DNA of 51,906 nt, from assembly GCA_030835745.1 (NCBI GenBank), contig JAUROA010000027.1:1-51906 (forward strand), in the 5' to 3' direction. How positions within the stretch are numbered: position 1 is the stretch's first letter; each line of letters opens with the position of its first letter. This document shows, one piece after another, positions 37,470-45,532 of the stretch. The notes under the pieces are model-generated. The model saw only the letters and a program-made list of their open reading frames with translations. It was not told the DNA's origin and did not search any database. A program made the translations under genes and the position numbers. Source of the DNA: Alphaproteobacteria bacterium. GTDB taxonomy: Bacteria > Pseudomonadota > Alphaproteobacteria > Rickettsiales > UBA1997.

Positions 37470-37542
37470 GTTTTTTTACATTAAAATTATACTTAACTAA
37501 GTTAATTTGTATTTAATTCAAAATCAATTATATTTTTTAATT

Positions 37543-38415
37543 ATGATAAACCATACTTATACTGCGTTAATTACTCCTTTTAAAGATAATAAAATTGACG
37601 AAGAATCCCTTAATAAGCTAATTGAATATCAAATTGAAGGTGGTGTTGACGGCATTGTTGCATGTGGCACAACTGGTGAATCCCCCACCCTATCTCACGA
37701 AGAACACAAAACCATGATCAAATTATGTGTCGAGATTGCCAATAAAAGAATTAAAGTTATGGCGGGAACTGGATCAAATTCAACCAGTGAAGCTATTATG
37801 ATGACAAATTATGCCAAAAAAATTGGTGCTGACTCATGCCTAATTGTTGCACCATATTATAATAAGCCAACAGCACAAGGAATATTTGAACATTTCAAAG
37901 AAATTAACAATATTGAGCTACCAATTATATTATACAATATTCCTGGCAGAAGCGTAATTAATATTAGCGATGATGAGATTGCTAAAATTGCTAAATTAAC
38001 AAATGTAATTGGTGTAAAAGATGCAACCTCAGATCTAGCAAGAATAGCCACTTTAAGAAAATTAATCACTAAAGAAAACTTTATGTATCTATCAGGAGAA
38101 GATATGACAGCTCTTGGATTTAATGCGATGGGGGGAAATGGCATTATCTCTGTTACTGCCAATATAGCTCCTAAATTAATTAAAAAACTACAAAATCTAT
38201 GCGCTAATTTCAAATATCAAGAAGCGCTAGAACTTCAAGATCAATTAACAATATTGCATCAAGCAATGTTTTTGGAAACCAACCCTATTCCAGTAAAATA
38301 TGCTGCCTCATATTTAGGTATCAGTTCCAATGAAATTAGATTACCTTTATGCAGCCCTACTAAAACCAATATCACCAAAATTAATGACATTATTGACAAA
38401 TTTAAATTAAGATAA
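37543..38415 (+). CDS. dapA: 4-hydroxy-tetrahydrodipicolinate synthase
   Basis: DapA condenses pyruvate and aspartate semialdehyde, the first step towards DAP and lysine. GTTGES is at residues 42-47, the Schiff-base Lys159 lies in GVKDAT, and the Tyr in ILYNIPGRS is present. Starting at MINHTYTALITPF (37543) gives 290 residues, the family norm. An ATG at 37507 would add a non-conserved leader. With murE in the same window it supports meso-DAP peptidoglycan. Confidence 0.97.
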   Translation: MINHTYTALITPFKDNKIDEESLNKLIEYQIEGGVDGIVACGTTGESPTLSHEEHKTMIKLCVEIANKRIKVMAGTGSNSTSEAIMMTNYAKKIGADSCLIVAPYYNKPTAQGIFEHFKEINNIELPIILYNIPGRSVINISDDEIAKIAKLTNVIGVKDATSDLARIATLRKLITKENFMYLSGEDMTALGFNAMGGNGIISVTANIAPKLIKKLQNLCANFKYQEALELQDQLTILHQAMFLETNPIPVKYAASYLGISSNEIRLPLCSPTKTNITKINDIIDKFKLR

Positions 38416-38461
38416 ATTTGGCTCTTATAAATTAATTGATGAATAATTTAGCTATTAATAC

Positions 38462-38490
38462 TTGTTAAAAACATATCATATAGTTATAAT
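38462..38490 (+). promoter_or_regulatory. candidate tmRNA promoter
   Basis: TTGTTA (38462-38467), a 17-base spacer and TATAAT (38485-38490). A start seven bases on is at G38497, the first base of a small hairpin GUUUA-GCAA-UAAAC that would open the acceptor RNA. Confidence 0.6.
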
Positions 38491-38590
38491 TATATTGTTT
38501 AGCAATAAACTATAGCGATAAACTTGATTTATAATAACCATTTGGACTCGGGGGCGGTACCCGACACCTCCACCATTACCAATAAATCTA

Positions 38591-38615
38591 CAAGATATAT
38601 TTCTTTAATATCTTG
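38591..38615 (+). promoter_or_regulatory. spacer hairpin of permuted tmRNA
   Basis: CAAGATAT (38591-38598) pairs perfectly with ATATCTTG (38608-38615) around a nine-base loop, inside the segment removed between the two tmRNA pieces. It may guide processing. Confidence 0.55.
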
Positions 38616-38628
38616 CTAAATAAGGATG

Positions 38629-38667
38629 TGACATAAGAGGTTACATAAGGGGGATTACATAAGGGGG
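38629..38667 (+). repeat. TKACATAAG(G)n tandem repeats ahead of the tmRNA coding piece
   Basis: Three imperfect copies: TGACATAAGAGG (38629-38640), TTACATAAGGGGGA (38641-38654) and TTACATAAGGGGG (38655-38667). They lead directly into TGACATAG, the start of the mature coding RNA after its G-run. The copies duplicate the 5' end of the coding RNA and its G-rich acceptor strand. Confidence 0.85.
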
Positions 38668-38761
38668 TGACATAGTTTCGACAGATGCTAAAAAAATTAA
38701 CTTTGCTCGGTTGAGATACTGCCGATTGTTATTTAACAATATCCGTTCAAAAACAATAAAT

Positions 38762-38824
38762 GCAAATGATAACTTTGCAAATGATAATTTTGCGCCAGCT
38801 TATGCTGAAGAAGCCTTCGCATAA
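38762..38824 (+). CDS. tmRNA proteolysis tag (20 codons, duplicated ANDNF)
   Basis: Reading from the resume codon GCA gives ANDNF ANDNF APAYAEEAFA and TAA. Bases 38762-38776 and 38777-38791 are a tandem 15-base duplication differing at one position. Alphaproteobacterial tags usually begin with one ANDN block and end in hydrophobic AA. This one ends AFA. Confidence 0.85.
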   Translation, partial: ANDNFANDNFAPAYAEEAFA

Positions 38825-38982
38825 ACTATAGTGATTTTATCGGGGTTTTCCGACCAACCTGTCAACAGAAATGGTCGGGCTCTTAAAAAAAGTTCAAAAA
38901 ATCTTGAAAATTAAACAATTTTAGTGGACTAAAAAAAATCACTTTTTAAAAAGACACTATAATTAATTTTATTTTTAACATA

Positions 38983-39483
38983 ATGCAGGACTTAATAGGT
39001 TATGATGATATTATTGAATCTTCTATGAGATCAGTAATTCAGGAAACTTTAAAAAAAATTGAAAAAACAGGCCTTCCAGGAAATCATTATTTTGTAATAA
39101 CTTTTATGACGCGTTTTCCTGAAGTTAAAATCTCACAAGAACTAATGCACCAATATCAAGATGAAATGACTATTGCAATACAATATCAATATAAATCATT
39201 GAAAGTTCATGATGATTTCTTTCAAATATCTCTTAGCTTTAAGGGAAAATATGAAAACTTATCAATACCATATAAATCAATAACTTCATTTGCTGATCCT
39301 TCTATGAATTTTGCCTTAAAATTCAGTATGAATTATGACTTATTTGACAATATTAATAAAATCAAAGAAGAAGATAAAATTGGCGCAATAAAAACTACAA
39401 AAAGTAAGAAAAAAGATAAAATTGACCTCTCGGCAAAAGTTGTATCCCTTGATGATTTCAGAAAAAGCGCCAAGGATAAATAA
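38983..39483 (+). CDS. sspB: ClpXP adaptor SspB, alphaproteobacterial type
   Basis: SspB hands ssrA-tagged proteins to ClpXP. The 166-residue protein has the alpha-type layout: an N-terminal helix, GLPGNHYFVITFMTRFPEVKIS, the tag-binding groove strands MTIAIQYQY and FFQISLSFKG, and IPYKSITSFADPSMNFAL. A flexible charged linker then leads to VVSLDDFRKSAKDK, the expected ClpX-binding tail. It lies about 100 bases downstream of the tmRNA gene, so tag and adaptor are encoded side by side. Confidence 0.9.
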   Translation: MQDLIGYDDIIESSMRSVIQETLKKIEKTGLPGNHYFVITFMTRFPEVKISQELMHQYQDEMTIAIQYQYKSLKVHDDFFQISLSFKGKYENLSIPYKSITSFADPSMNFALKFSMNYDLFDNINKIKEEDKIGAIKTTKSKKKDKIDLSAKVVSLDDFRKSAKDK

Positions 39484-39492
39484 TATATCAAA

Positions 39493-40083
39493 ATGATAAT
39501 ACAAATAATATTCTTAATAATCACTTACCTTATATCATCTATAGCATTTGGTCTTTTTTTAGGTAAAATATTTGCTAAAATAGATATTAGGGAGCATGGA
39601 TCAAAAAATATTGGCGCAACAAATGTAGCACGAGTTACAAATAAAAAATTAGGACTTGCCACATTATTATTAGACGGTCTAAAAGGCGGTGCTATGGTAA
39701 TAATTGCACGCTTAATATTTTATAACTCAGATAACCTTGAAATATTTCTTATTATTGTTGCAGCCATTGCTGTTATTGGTCATATATTTCCAATTTATTT
39801 AAAATTTAAGGGCGGCAAGGGGGTTGCCACATCCATTGCAACTATAATGGCACTTGACCCATATATTGGAGTTGCAATTTCTTTAATTTGGATAGTTGCA
39901 TTTATTTTATTTAGAATTTCTGCAATATCATCTCTTACGGCAATTTTCTCGGCAATAATAATTTCTATTTTTTACAATTCTATTGCCTATAATGTCTTTT
40001 ATTTTTTATTATTTATATTATTATTATTTCGTCATAAAGATAACATAACTCGTTTAATTCAAGGTAGTGAAAATAAATTATGA
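39493..40083 (+). CDS. plsY: acyl-phosphate glycerol-3-phosphate acyltransferase PlsY
   Basis: PlsY puts the first acyl chain on glycerol-3-phosphate at the membrane. The 196-residue protein has about five membrane helices and the three motifs GSKNIGATNVAR, LKGG, and KFKGGKGVATS. It begins ten bases after sspB and overlaps pyrF by four bases (ATGA), so plsY-pyrF-murE form one unit. Confidence 0.96.
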   Translation: MIIQIIFLIITYLISSIAFGLFLGKIFAKIDIREHGSKNIGATNVARVTNKKLGLATLLLDGLKGGAMVIIARLIFYNSDNLEIFLIIVAAIAVIGHIFPIYLKFKGGKGVATSIATIMALDPYIGVAISLIWIVAFILFRISAISSLTAIFSAIIISIFYNSIAYNVFYFLLFILLLFRHKDNITRLIQGSENKL

Positions 40084-40778
40084 ATGATAATCTAATTGTT
40101 GCTTTAGATGTTGCAGATATATATAGCGCAAAAAAAATAGTGGAACAAATAGGAGATAAGGTCAATTTTTATAAAATTGGTCTAGAATTTATGATGTCTG
40201 GAGATTTTTTTAATATGATCGAGTGGCTTAAAATTAAAGAAAAAAAAATATTTGCCGACCTTAAACTATATGACATTCCCCAAACTATAAGTAAAGCCAT
40301 TAAAAATTTAAGCCAATATCACATCGATATTATTACCATTCATAGTGCTAATCGGTCAATTATGGAGGCAGCATGTCTTTACAAGAGAAAGACAAAAATA
40401 ATTGCAGTTACAGTTCTCACTAGCCTTGATCGCTCAGATATATATAGGATGGGTTTTGAGCAAAATATATCAATTGAAGATCTAGTGATAAAAAAAACAG
40501 ATTTAGCAATTAAATCAGGAGTTGATGGCGTTGTTGCTTCTGGAATTCAAGCAAAAAATATACGCAATAATTTTGGACAAGACTTTCTTATTGTTAGCCC
40601 CGCAATAAGACTTAATAAAATTGCTAATGATGATCAAAAACAAGTATGCGACGTTAAAACTGCAATAAAAAATGGTAGCAACCATATTGTTGTTGGAAGG
40701 CCTATAATTAAAAATAAAAACCCATTAATTGCTGCTGGAAATTTTCAACAAGAAATAAGCAAAGCTCTGATATCATGA
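40080..40778 (+). CDS. pyrF: orotidine 5'-phosphate decarboxylase
   Basis: PyrF makes UMP from OMP. Catalytic Asp60, Lys62 and Asp65 lie in FADLKLYDIPQT, with an N-terminal VALDVAD strand and a C-terminal VVGRPI phosphate loop. The 232 residues fit the bacterial type I enzyme. It overlaps plsY and murE by four bases at each end. Rickettsia lacks de novo pyrimidine synthesis, so pyrF argues for a more autonomous relative. Confidence 0.95.
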   Translation: MNDNLIVALDVADIYSAKKIVEQIGDKVNFYKIGLEFMMSGDFFNMIEWLKIKEKKIFADLKLYDIPQTISKAIKNLSQYHIDIITIHSANRSIMEAACLYKRKTKIIAVTVLTSLDRSDIYRMGFEQNISIEDLVIKKTDLAIKSGVDGVVASGIQAKNIRNNFGQDFLIVSPAIRLNKIANDDQKQVCDVKTAIKNGSNHIVVGRPIIKNKNPLIAAGNFQQEISKALIS

Positions 40779-42271
40779 AATTAAAAGATATTTTATCTAA
40801 AATTAATCACAAATTTCCTGAAAATCTTAACAATCTCAACCCTGCTATTTCTTCAATAGAAATCGATTCAAGATTAGTTAAAAAAAACTCTATTTTTTTT
40901 GCCCTCCCTGGCATTAACTCTCATGGCGCAGATTTTGTCGATCAAGCCATTAAAAATGGTGCTTGTGTAATATTTTGTGATCGCGATATTGAGCGCAAAA
41001 TAACTTCAAACAATATTATTTTTATTAAATGTGACAATATATTTGAAATATTAGTCAATTTTTTAAAAATATTCTATTACCCTATTCCATCTAATATTTT
41101 TGCCGTTACTGGAACAAATGGCAAAACATCAACAGCAGAATTTATTAGACAAATTATCAATTTCTGTAATTATGAATGTGCTTCAATTGGAACTCTTGGA
41201 GTAAATTGTAGCAAAGATCTTAAAAATATTGTAAATTCCAACCTAACATCTCCAGACATAGTTTCGCTTTATAAAAACTTAAATAATTTTAAAAAAAATA
41301 ATATCGATAATGTTGTGTTTGAAGCTAGCTCCATTGCCTTAGATCAAAATAGAATTGCTGGTATTGAAATTAATAGCGCAATTTTTACTAATTTTACCCA
41401 AGATCATCTTGATTACCATAAAAATATGGTTAATTACTTCAAATGCAAAATGCTATTATTCAATAAATTTGCAAATAAAAGTACTAAAGCCATAATTAAT
41501 GCTGATATTAAAGAATATCAAGAAATATCAAAAATATGCTCAAAACAAAATCTTAAAATTTCTGATTATGGCGTTAATGCAAAAAGCTTTAAAATTAAAT
41601 CAATAGTAAAAAATAAAGACCATCAAGAAGTATCTCTAATAATAAATGACGTAAATTATAAATTCAAGATTGCCACTATTATCAATTATGAAGCAATTAA
41701 CATTATTTGCGCCTTATCATCAGTTATAGATAATTTTAATTTAAATAATAAACAAATTTTAGAATTACTACCAAAATTATCCAAAATTAATTCTGCGCAA
41801 GGAAGGATGCAAAAAATTGCCACTCTTAAAAATAATGCTAGCATATATATTGACTTTGCCCATACCCCAGACTCGATTGAAAATGTATTAAAACAAGCAA
41901 GATTAATTGCTAAATCAAAATTAATTATATTATTTGGCTGTGGTGGCAATAGAGACACATCAAAAAGAAGTAAAATGGGCAAAATATCATCTAATTTAGC
42001 TGATCTTGCAATTATTAGTGATGATAATCCAAGATTTGAAGATGCTAATCAAATTAGAAAAGATATAATTAAAGGTTGCATCAAAAATAAATTTATTGAA
42101 ATTGCAGATAGAAAAAAAGCCATTCACGAAATAATATTAAAGCTTGAAAAAGATGATATTTTAATATTAGCTGGTAAAGGTCATGAAAATTATCAAATTA
42201 TTGGTGATAAAAAAATAGCATTTAGTGAGGAAAAAATTGTTAAAGAATTTATCAAAAAAACTAAATTTTAA
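40775..42271 (+). CDS. murE: UDP-MurNAc-tripeptide synthetase (meso-DAP adding)
   Basis: MurE adds the third residue of the peptidoglycan stem. The ATP loop TGTNGKTS is at 112-119. The carbamylated-Lys region and SDDNPRFED are present; DNPR (417-420) is the motif for meso-DAP rather than lysine. The 498 residues are normal. The start overlaps pyrF by four bases and the end overlaps the next gene by 47. Confidence 0.96.
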   Translation: MKLKDILSKINHKFPENLNNLNPAISSIEIDSRLVKKNSIFFALPGINSHGADFVDQAIKNGACVIFCDRDIERKITSNNIIFIKCDNIFEILVNFLKIFYYPIPSNIFAVTGTNGKTSTAEFIRQIINFCNYECASIGTLGVNCSKDLKNIVNSNLTSPDIVSLYKNLNNFKKNNIDNVVFEASSIALDQNRIAGIEINSAIFTNFTQDHLDYHKNMVNYFKCKMLLFNKFANKSTKAIINADIKEYQEISKICSKQNLKISDYGVNAKSFKIKSIVKNKDHQEVSLIINDVNYKFKIATIINYEAINIICALSSVIDNFNLNNKQILELLPKLSKINSAQGRMQKIATLKNNASIYIDFAHTPDSIENVLKQARLIAKSKLIILFGCGGNRDTSKRSKMGKISSNLADLAIISDDNPRFEDANQIRKDIIKGCIKNKFIEIADRKKAIHEIILKLEKDDILILAGKGHENYQIIGDKKIAFSEEKIVKEFIKKTKF

Positions 42272-45200
42272 TATTAATTTCAACGACCTTTATCAGGAAG
42301 ATAAATTGCTTGTAATTAATAATAAATTTATAGAATTTACCCATAGCAAAAATCCCAAAATAGCAAAATTAATTAATTCTGACTCTCTAAATAGCCAAGA
42401 TATCATTGAAATTGCTATAATTCTTGAAGAATTTCTTGTATCTTTATTTAACATAAAAAAACAAAATGATGCATTAATTGCTAATCACAATAATTTAGCA
42501 ATAATTTATCAGGCAAAAAAATCATATATTCAAAAGGTAATTTCAAAAGAATTTGATAAATCATATCCAAATTTTAGTGGCTTTGACTATTTAACAAAAA
42601 ATAAAATATCTAAAAATCATGATATTGACCAAATTGAATTAATAATAGCGCAAAAAATAATAGACTCGCCTATAGATATTGAATTAAAAAAATATTGCAG
42701 CTGGGCTTTATACCACAAGGATGGCAAGGATTTTCACAGTGATGGAGCATTATTTAATTTGGCAAAAAAATTAGATTTTAATAATCTTGCATCAAATATA
42801 TCAAAATCAACAATCAACCCTAAAGAAAGAGGTTTTGATTTAACCGATAAAGGATTTTCATTAAATAAAACCCTTGGTCAAGCTAATTATTGCATATTTT
42901 GCCATAAACAAAATAAAGATTCTTGTCGAACAGGTATTGGTGAAAATAATAATTTCAAAATTAACAAAATTAATAATATATTATCTGGATGCCCATTAGA
43001 TGAAAAAATATCTGAAATGAATTTGCTCAAATCTAATGGCTTATCAATTGCAGCATTAGCAGTTGCAACAATAGATAATCCAATGATTGCAGGAACCGGG
43101 CATCGAATTTGTAATGATTGTATGAAATCATGTATTTATCAAAAGCAAGATCCTGTTGATATACCGCAAATTGAGAGCAGAATATTAAAAGATGTTTTAT
43201 CCCTACCCTATGGATTTGAAATATATTCTTTGCTAACTAGATGGAACCCATTAAATTTTAATAAAAATCATTATCATAAAGATAATATTAATAAAAAAAT
43301 ATTAATATGCGGCCTTGGACCAGCAGGATACAGCCTTGCTCATAATTTACTTAATAAAGGATATCACATTATTGCAATTGATGGCCTAAAAATTGAACCT
43401 CTAAACCCAGAAATATCAGGAGTTGATTTCATGGGTAATAAATGCAACTTCAAACCAATAAAATATATTGATGAAATATATGAACCACTATCAAAAAGAC
43501 AAATTACTGGCTTTGGTGGGGTTGCTGAATATGGAATTACTGTCAGATGGGACAAAAACTACTTAAAAATTATTAGATTACTATTGGAGCGTCGTAATAA
43601 TTTCCAGATGTTTGGAGGAATTAGATTTGGCTCGTCAATAACTGATCAAATAGCGTTTAATCATTATAATTTTGACCATATTGCATTATGTATCGGCGCT
43701 GGAAAGCCAAAAATAATTGATATTGAAAATAATTTTGCCAAAGGAATAAGATTGGCCTCTGACTTTCTTATGTCTTTACAATTAACCGGGGCTTTTAAAG
43801 AAGAATTATTCACTAATCTACAAATTAGACAACCTATTATTGTAATAGGTGCAGGATTAACAGCAATTGACAGCGCCTGTGAAGCGCAATCTTATTATTT
43901 TACTCAAATAAAAAAATTTGCTAAAAAATATGAAATTTTAGGCCATGATAATATTTGGCCACTCCTTAATGAAGAAGAAAAAATAATAGCTCAAGAATTT
44001 CTTGATGATTATAAAAATATTAAAAATAAAAAATTAATCCCAACGAAAATTCTCTACCGTAAAACAATCCAAGAATCACCAGCCTATCGTCAAAATCATG
44101 AAGAATTAATCAAGGCCTTTGAACAATCAATTGAATTTATTGAATTAAAATCCCCTAAAAAAGCAATTTTAGATAAATTTAATCATATTAAAGCTATAAA
44201 ATGTCATGATAATGAAATATATGAGTGTAAATCTTTAATAATTGCCGCTGGAACATCTCCAAATATTTCTCCAGTAACTCAAGATAATATAGATATAAAT
44301 ATTAAAGATAAATTCTTTAGCACAATTAAATCAAAAGAAAATTACCAATTTATTGCCAAAAAAGAATCAAATAAATCAATTAGTTTTTTTGGCGATCTTC
44401 ATCCTAAATTTGAAGGCAGTGTTGTTAAAGCTATGGCTAGCGCTAAGATTGGATCAAAAGAAATTATTAATATTCTTGAATCCACACCGAAAAAACAAAT
44501 AAATTTTCAAGAATTTTACAATAAAATTTCAAATGATTTCATAGCCCATATTCATAAAATTGAAAAATTATCACCAAATATTATTCAAATTATTGTTAAG
44601 GCAAAATTAGCGGCAAAAAATTGTAAAATTGGCCATATTTTTAGATTACAAAATTATCATTATCATGCCAAGAAAGTTAAAGACCAAATTATTGCAATGG
44701 AAGGAATAGCTCTCACGGCAATTGATATTGATCGTAAAAATGGGCTAATTACTGGCATAATCATAGAAGCTGGAGGCTCGACAAATTTAGTCAAAAATTT
44801 TATAATCAATGAACCCTGTATTTTTATGGGTCCTTCTGGCAAAGCATCTAAAATTGCTAAAAATAAAAATGTAATTCTCATTGGCTCAGGAAGAGGTAAT
44901 CAACCCCTTGCTAAATTAGCCCAAATCTATAAGAAAAATGGTTGTAAAGTAATATTTTTTGCCGCATTTAGAAATAATATTGAGATAGCAAATTTAGCAA
45001 AAATGCAACAATCTTGCCTTGAGCTAATATTGGCAATTGAAAATGAACAGCCAAAAATTATCCATAATACACCAAATACTCAGCTATTTCATGGCAAGAT
45101 AATTGACGCAATTAAAAATTATGTTATCAAAAATAATAATATCAATATTGATCTAATCTTTACTATTGGTAATAATTATTTAATGGATCAAATTGCTAAA

Positions 45201-45482
45201 TTAAGACATGATGGTGATATTTTAGCCTTTAAAAATGCCAAATATGCAATTGCCAATCTTAATTCACCAATGCAATGCATGATGAAAGGAGTTTGCGGAC
45301 AATGTCTTCAGAAAAAAATATTAAAAAATGGCAAAATCCAATATTATTTTTCATGCGCCAACCCCGATCAAAATATCGACGAAATAGACTTTCAGCATCT
45401 ACATTATCGTATAGAGCAAAACTCTCTTTCTGAAAAAATTACCAAATTATGGATTAAATATTTAGAACTAAACTCATTTTGA
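42225..45482 (+). CDS. GltD-like/PyrK-like fusion oxidoreductase
   Basis: A 1085-residue fused flavoprotein. An N-terminal Cys-rich part (CIFC, CRTG, CPLD, CNDCMKSC) resembles the GltD iron-sulfur domain. An FAD Rossmann motif GLGPAG lies at 363-368, and a second nucleotide domain has VIGAGLTAIDSACEA. The C-terminal third (about 770-1085) looks like a ferredoxin-reductase/PyrK module, with LIGSGRGNQPLAKLA and a [2Fe-2S] set Cys1018, Cys1024, Cys1027 and Cys1044. Similar long proteins are annotated in Rickettsia as glutamate-synthase small-subunit-like. Physiological electron acceptor unknown. The start overlaps murE by 47 bases; no later Met is available near it. Confidence 0.82.
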   Translation: MRKKLLKNLSKKLNFNINFNDLYQEDKLLVINNKFIEFTHSKNPKIAKLINSDSLNSQDIIEIAIILEEFLVSLFNIKKQNDALIANHNNLAIIYQAKKSYIQKVISKEFDKSYPNFSGFDYLTKNKISKNHDIDQIELIIAQKIIDSPIDIELKKYCSWALYHKDGKDFHSDGALFNLAKKLDFNNLASNISKSTINPKERGFDLTDKGFSLNKTLGQANYCIFCHKQNKDSCRTGIGENNNFKINKINNILSGCPLDEKISEMNLLKSNGLSIAALAVATIDNPMIAGTGHRICNDCMKSCIYQKQDPVDIPQIESRILKDVLSLPYGFEIYSLLTRWNPLNFNKNHYHKDNINKKILICGLGPAGYSLAHNLLNKGYHIIAIDGLKIEPLNPEISGVDFMGNKCNFKPIKYIDEIYEPLSKRQITGFGGVAEYGITVRWDKNYLKIIRLLLERRNNFQMFGGIRFGSSITDQIAFNHYNFDHIALCIGAGKPKIIDIENNFAKGIRLASDFLMSLQLTGAFKEELFTNLQIRQPIIVIGAGLTAIDSACEAQSYYFTQIKKFAKKYEILGHDNIWPLLNEEEKIIAQEFLDDYKNIKNKKLIPTKILYRKTIQESPAYRQNHEELIKAFEQSIEFIELKSPKKAILDKFNHIKAIKCHDNEIYECKSLIIAAGTSPNISPVTQDNIDINIKDKFFSTIKSKENYQFIAKKESNKSISFFGDLHPKFEGSVVKAMASAKIGSKEIINILESTPKKQINFQEFYNKISNDFIAHIHKIEKLSPNIIQIIVKAKLAAKNCKIGHIFRLQNYHYHAKKVKDQIIAMEGIALTAIDIDRKNGLITGIIIEAGGSTNLVKNFIINEPCIFMGPSGKASKIAKNKNVILIGSGRGNQPLAKLAQIYKKNGCKVIFFAAFRNNIEIANLAKMQQSCLELILAIENEQPKIIHNTPNTQLFHGKIIDAIKNYVIKNNNINIDLIFTIGNNYLMDQIAKLRHDGDILAFKNAKYAIANLNSPMQCMMKGVCGQCLQKKILKNGKIQYYFSCANPDQNIDEIDFQHLHYRIEQNSLSEKITKLWIKYLELNSF

Positions 45483-45532
45483 AGCTTCTAAAACAGATCT
45501 AACTGAAGATGATGTAGCAGCGGCTATATTAC

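Larger units (their letters stand above)
38497..38885 (+). ncRNA. ssrA: transfer-messenger RNA, circularly permuted two-piece form
   Basis: The tRNA-like 3' part comes first. Its T-stem is TCGGG/CCCGA (38548-38552/38560-38564), followed by CACCTCC (38565-38571), A and an encoded CCA (38573-38575). The 5' part follows after a spacer: GGGGGTG (38663-38669), then TTTCGAC. GGGGGTG pairs with CACCTCC in seven pairs, with G3-U as the third, the AlaRS identity pair. The tag follows (38762-38821), then a hairpin CCGACCA/TGGTCGG (38850-38878). Acceptor RNA about 38497-38575 and coding RNA 38663 to about 38885 are inferred ends; the 3' end is approximate. Possible inter-piece helices are TGCTAAA with TTTAGCA, or AAATTAA with TTGATTT. 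This form is known in Alphaproteobacteria. It rescues stalled ribosomes. Confidence 0.9.

Noticed and set aside
37507..37542. Longer dapA start
   Set aside because: The added residues do not match DapA N-termini; 37543 gives the normal length.
38544..38575. An isolated tRNA 3' half
   Set aside because: It is the acceptor piece of the permuted tmRNA, pairing with GGGGGTG downstream.
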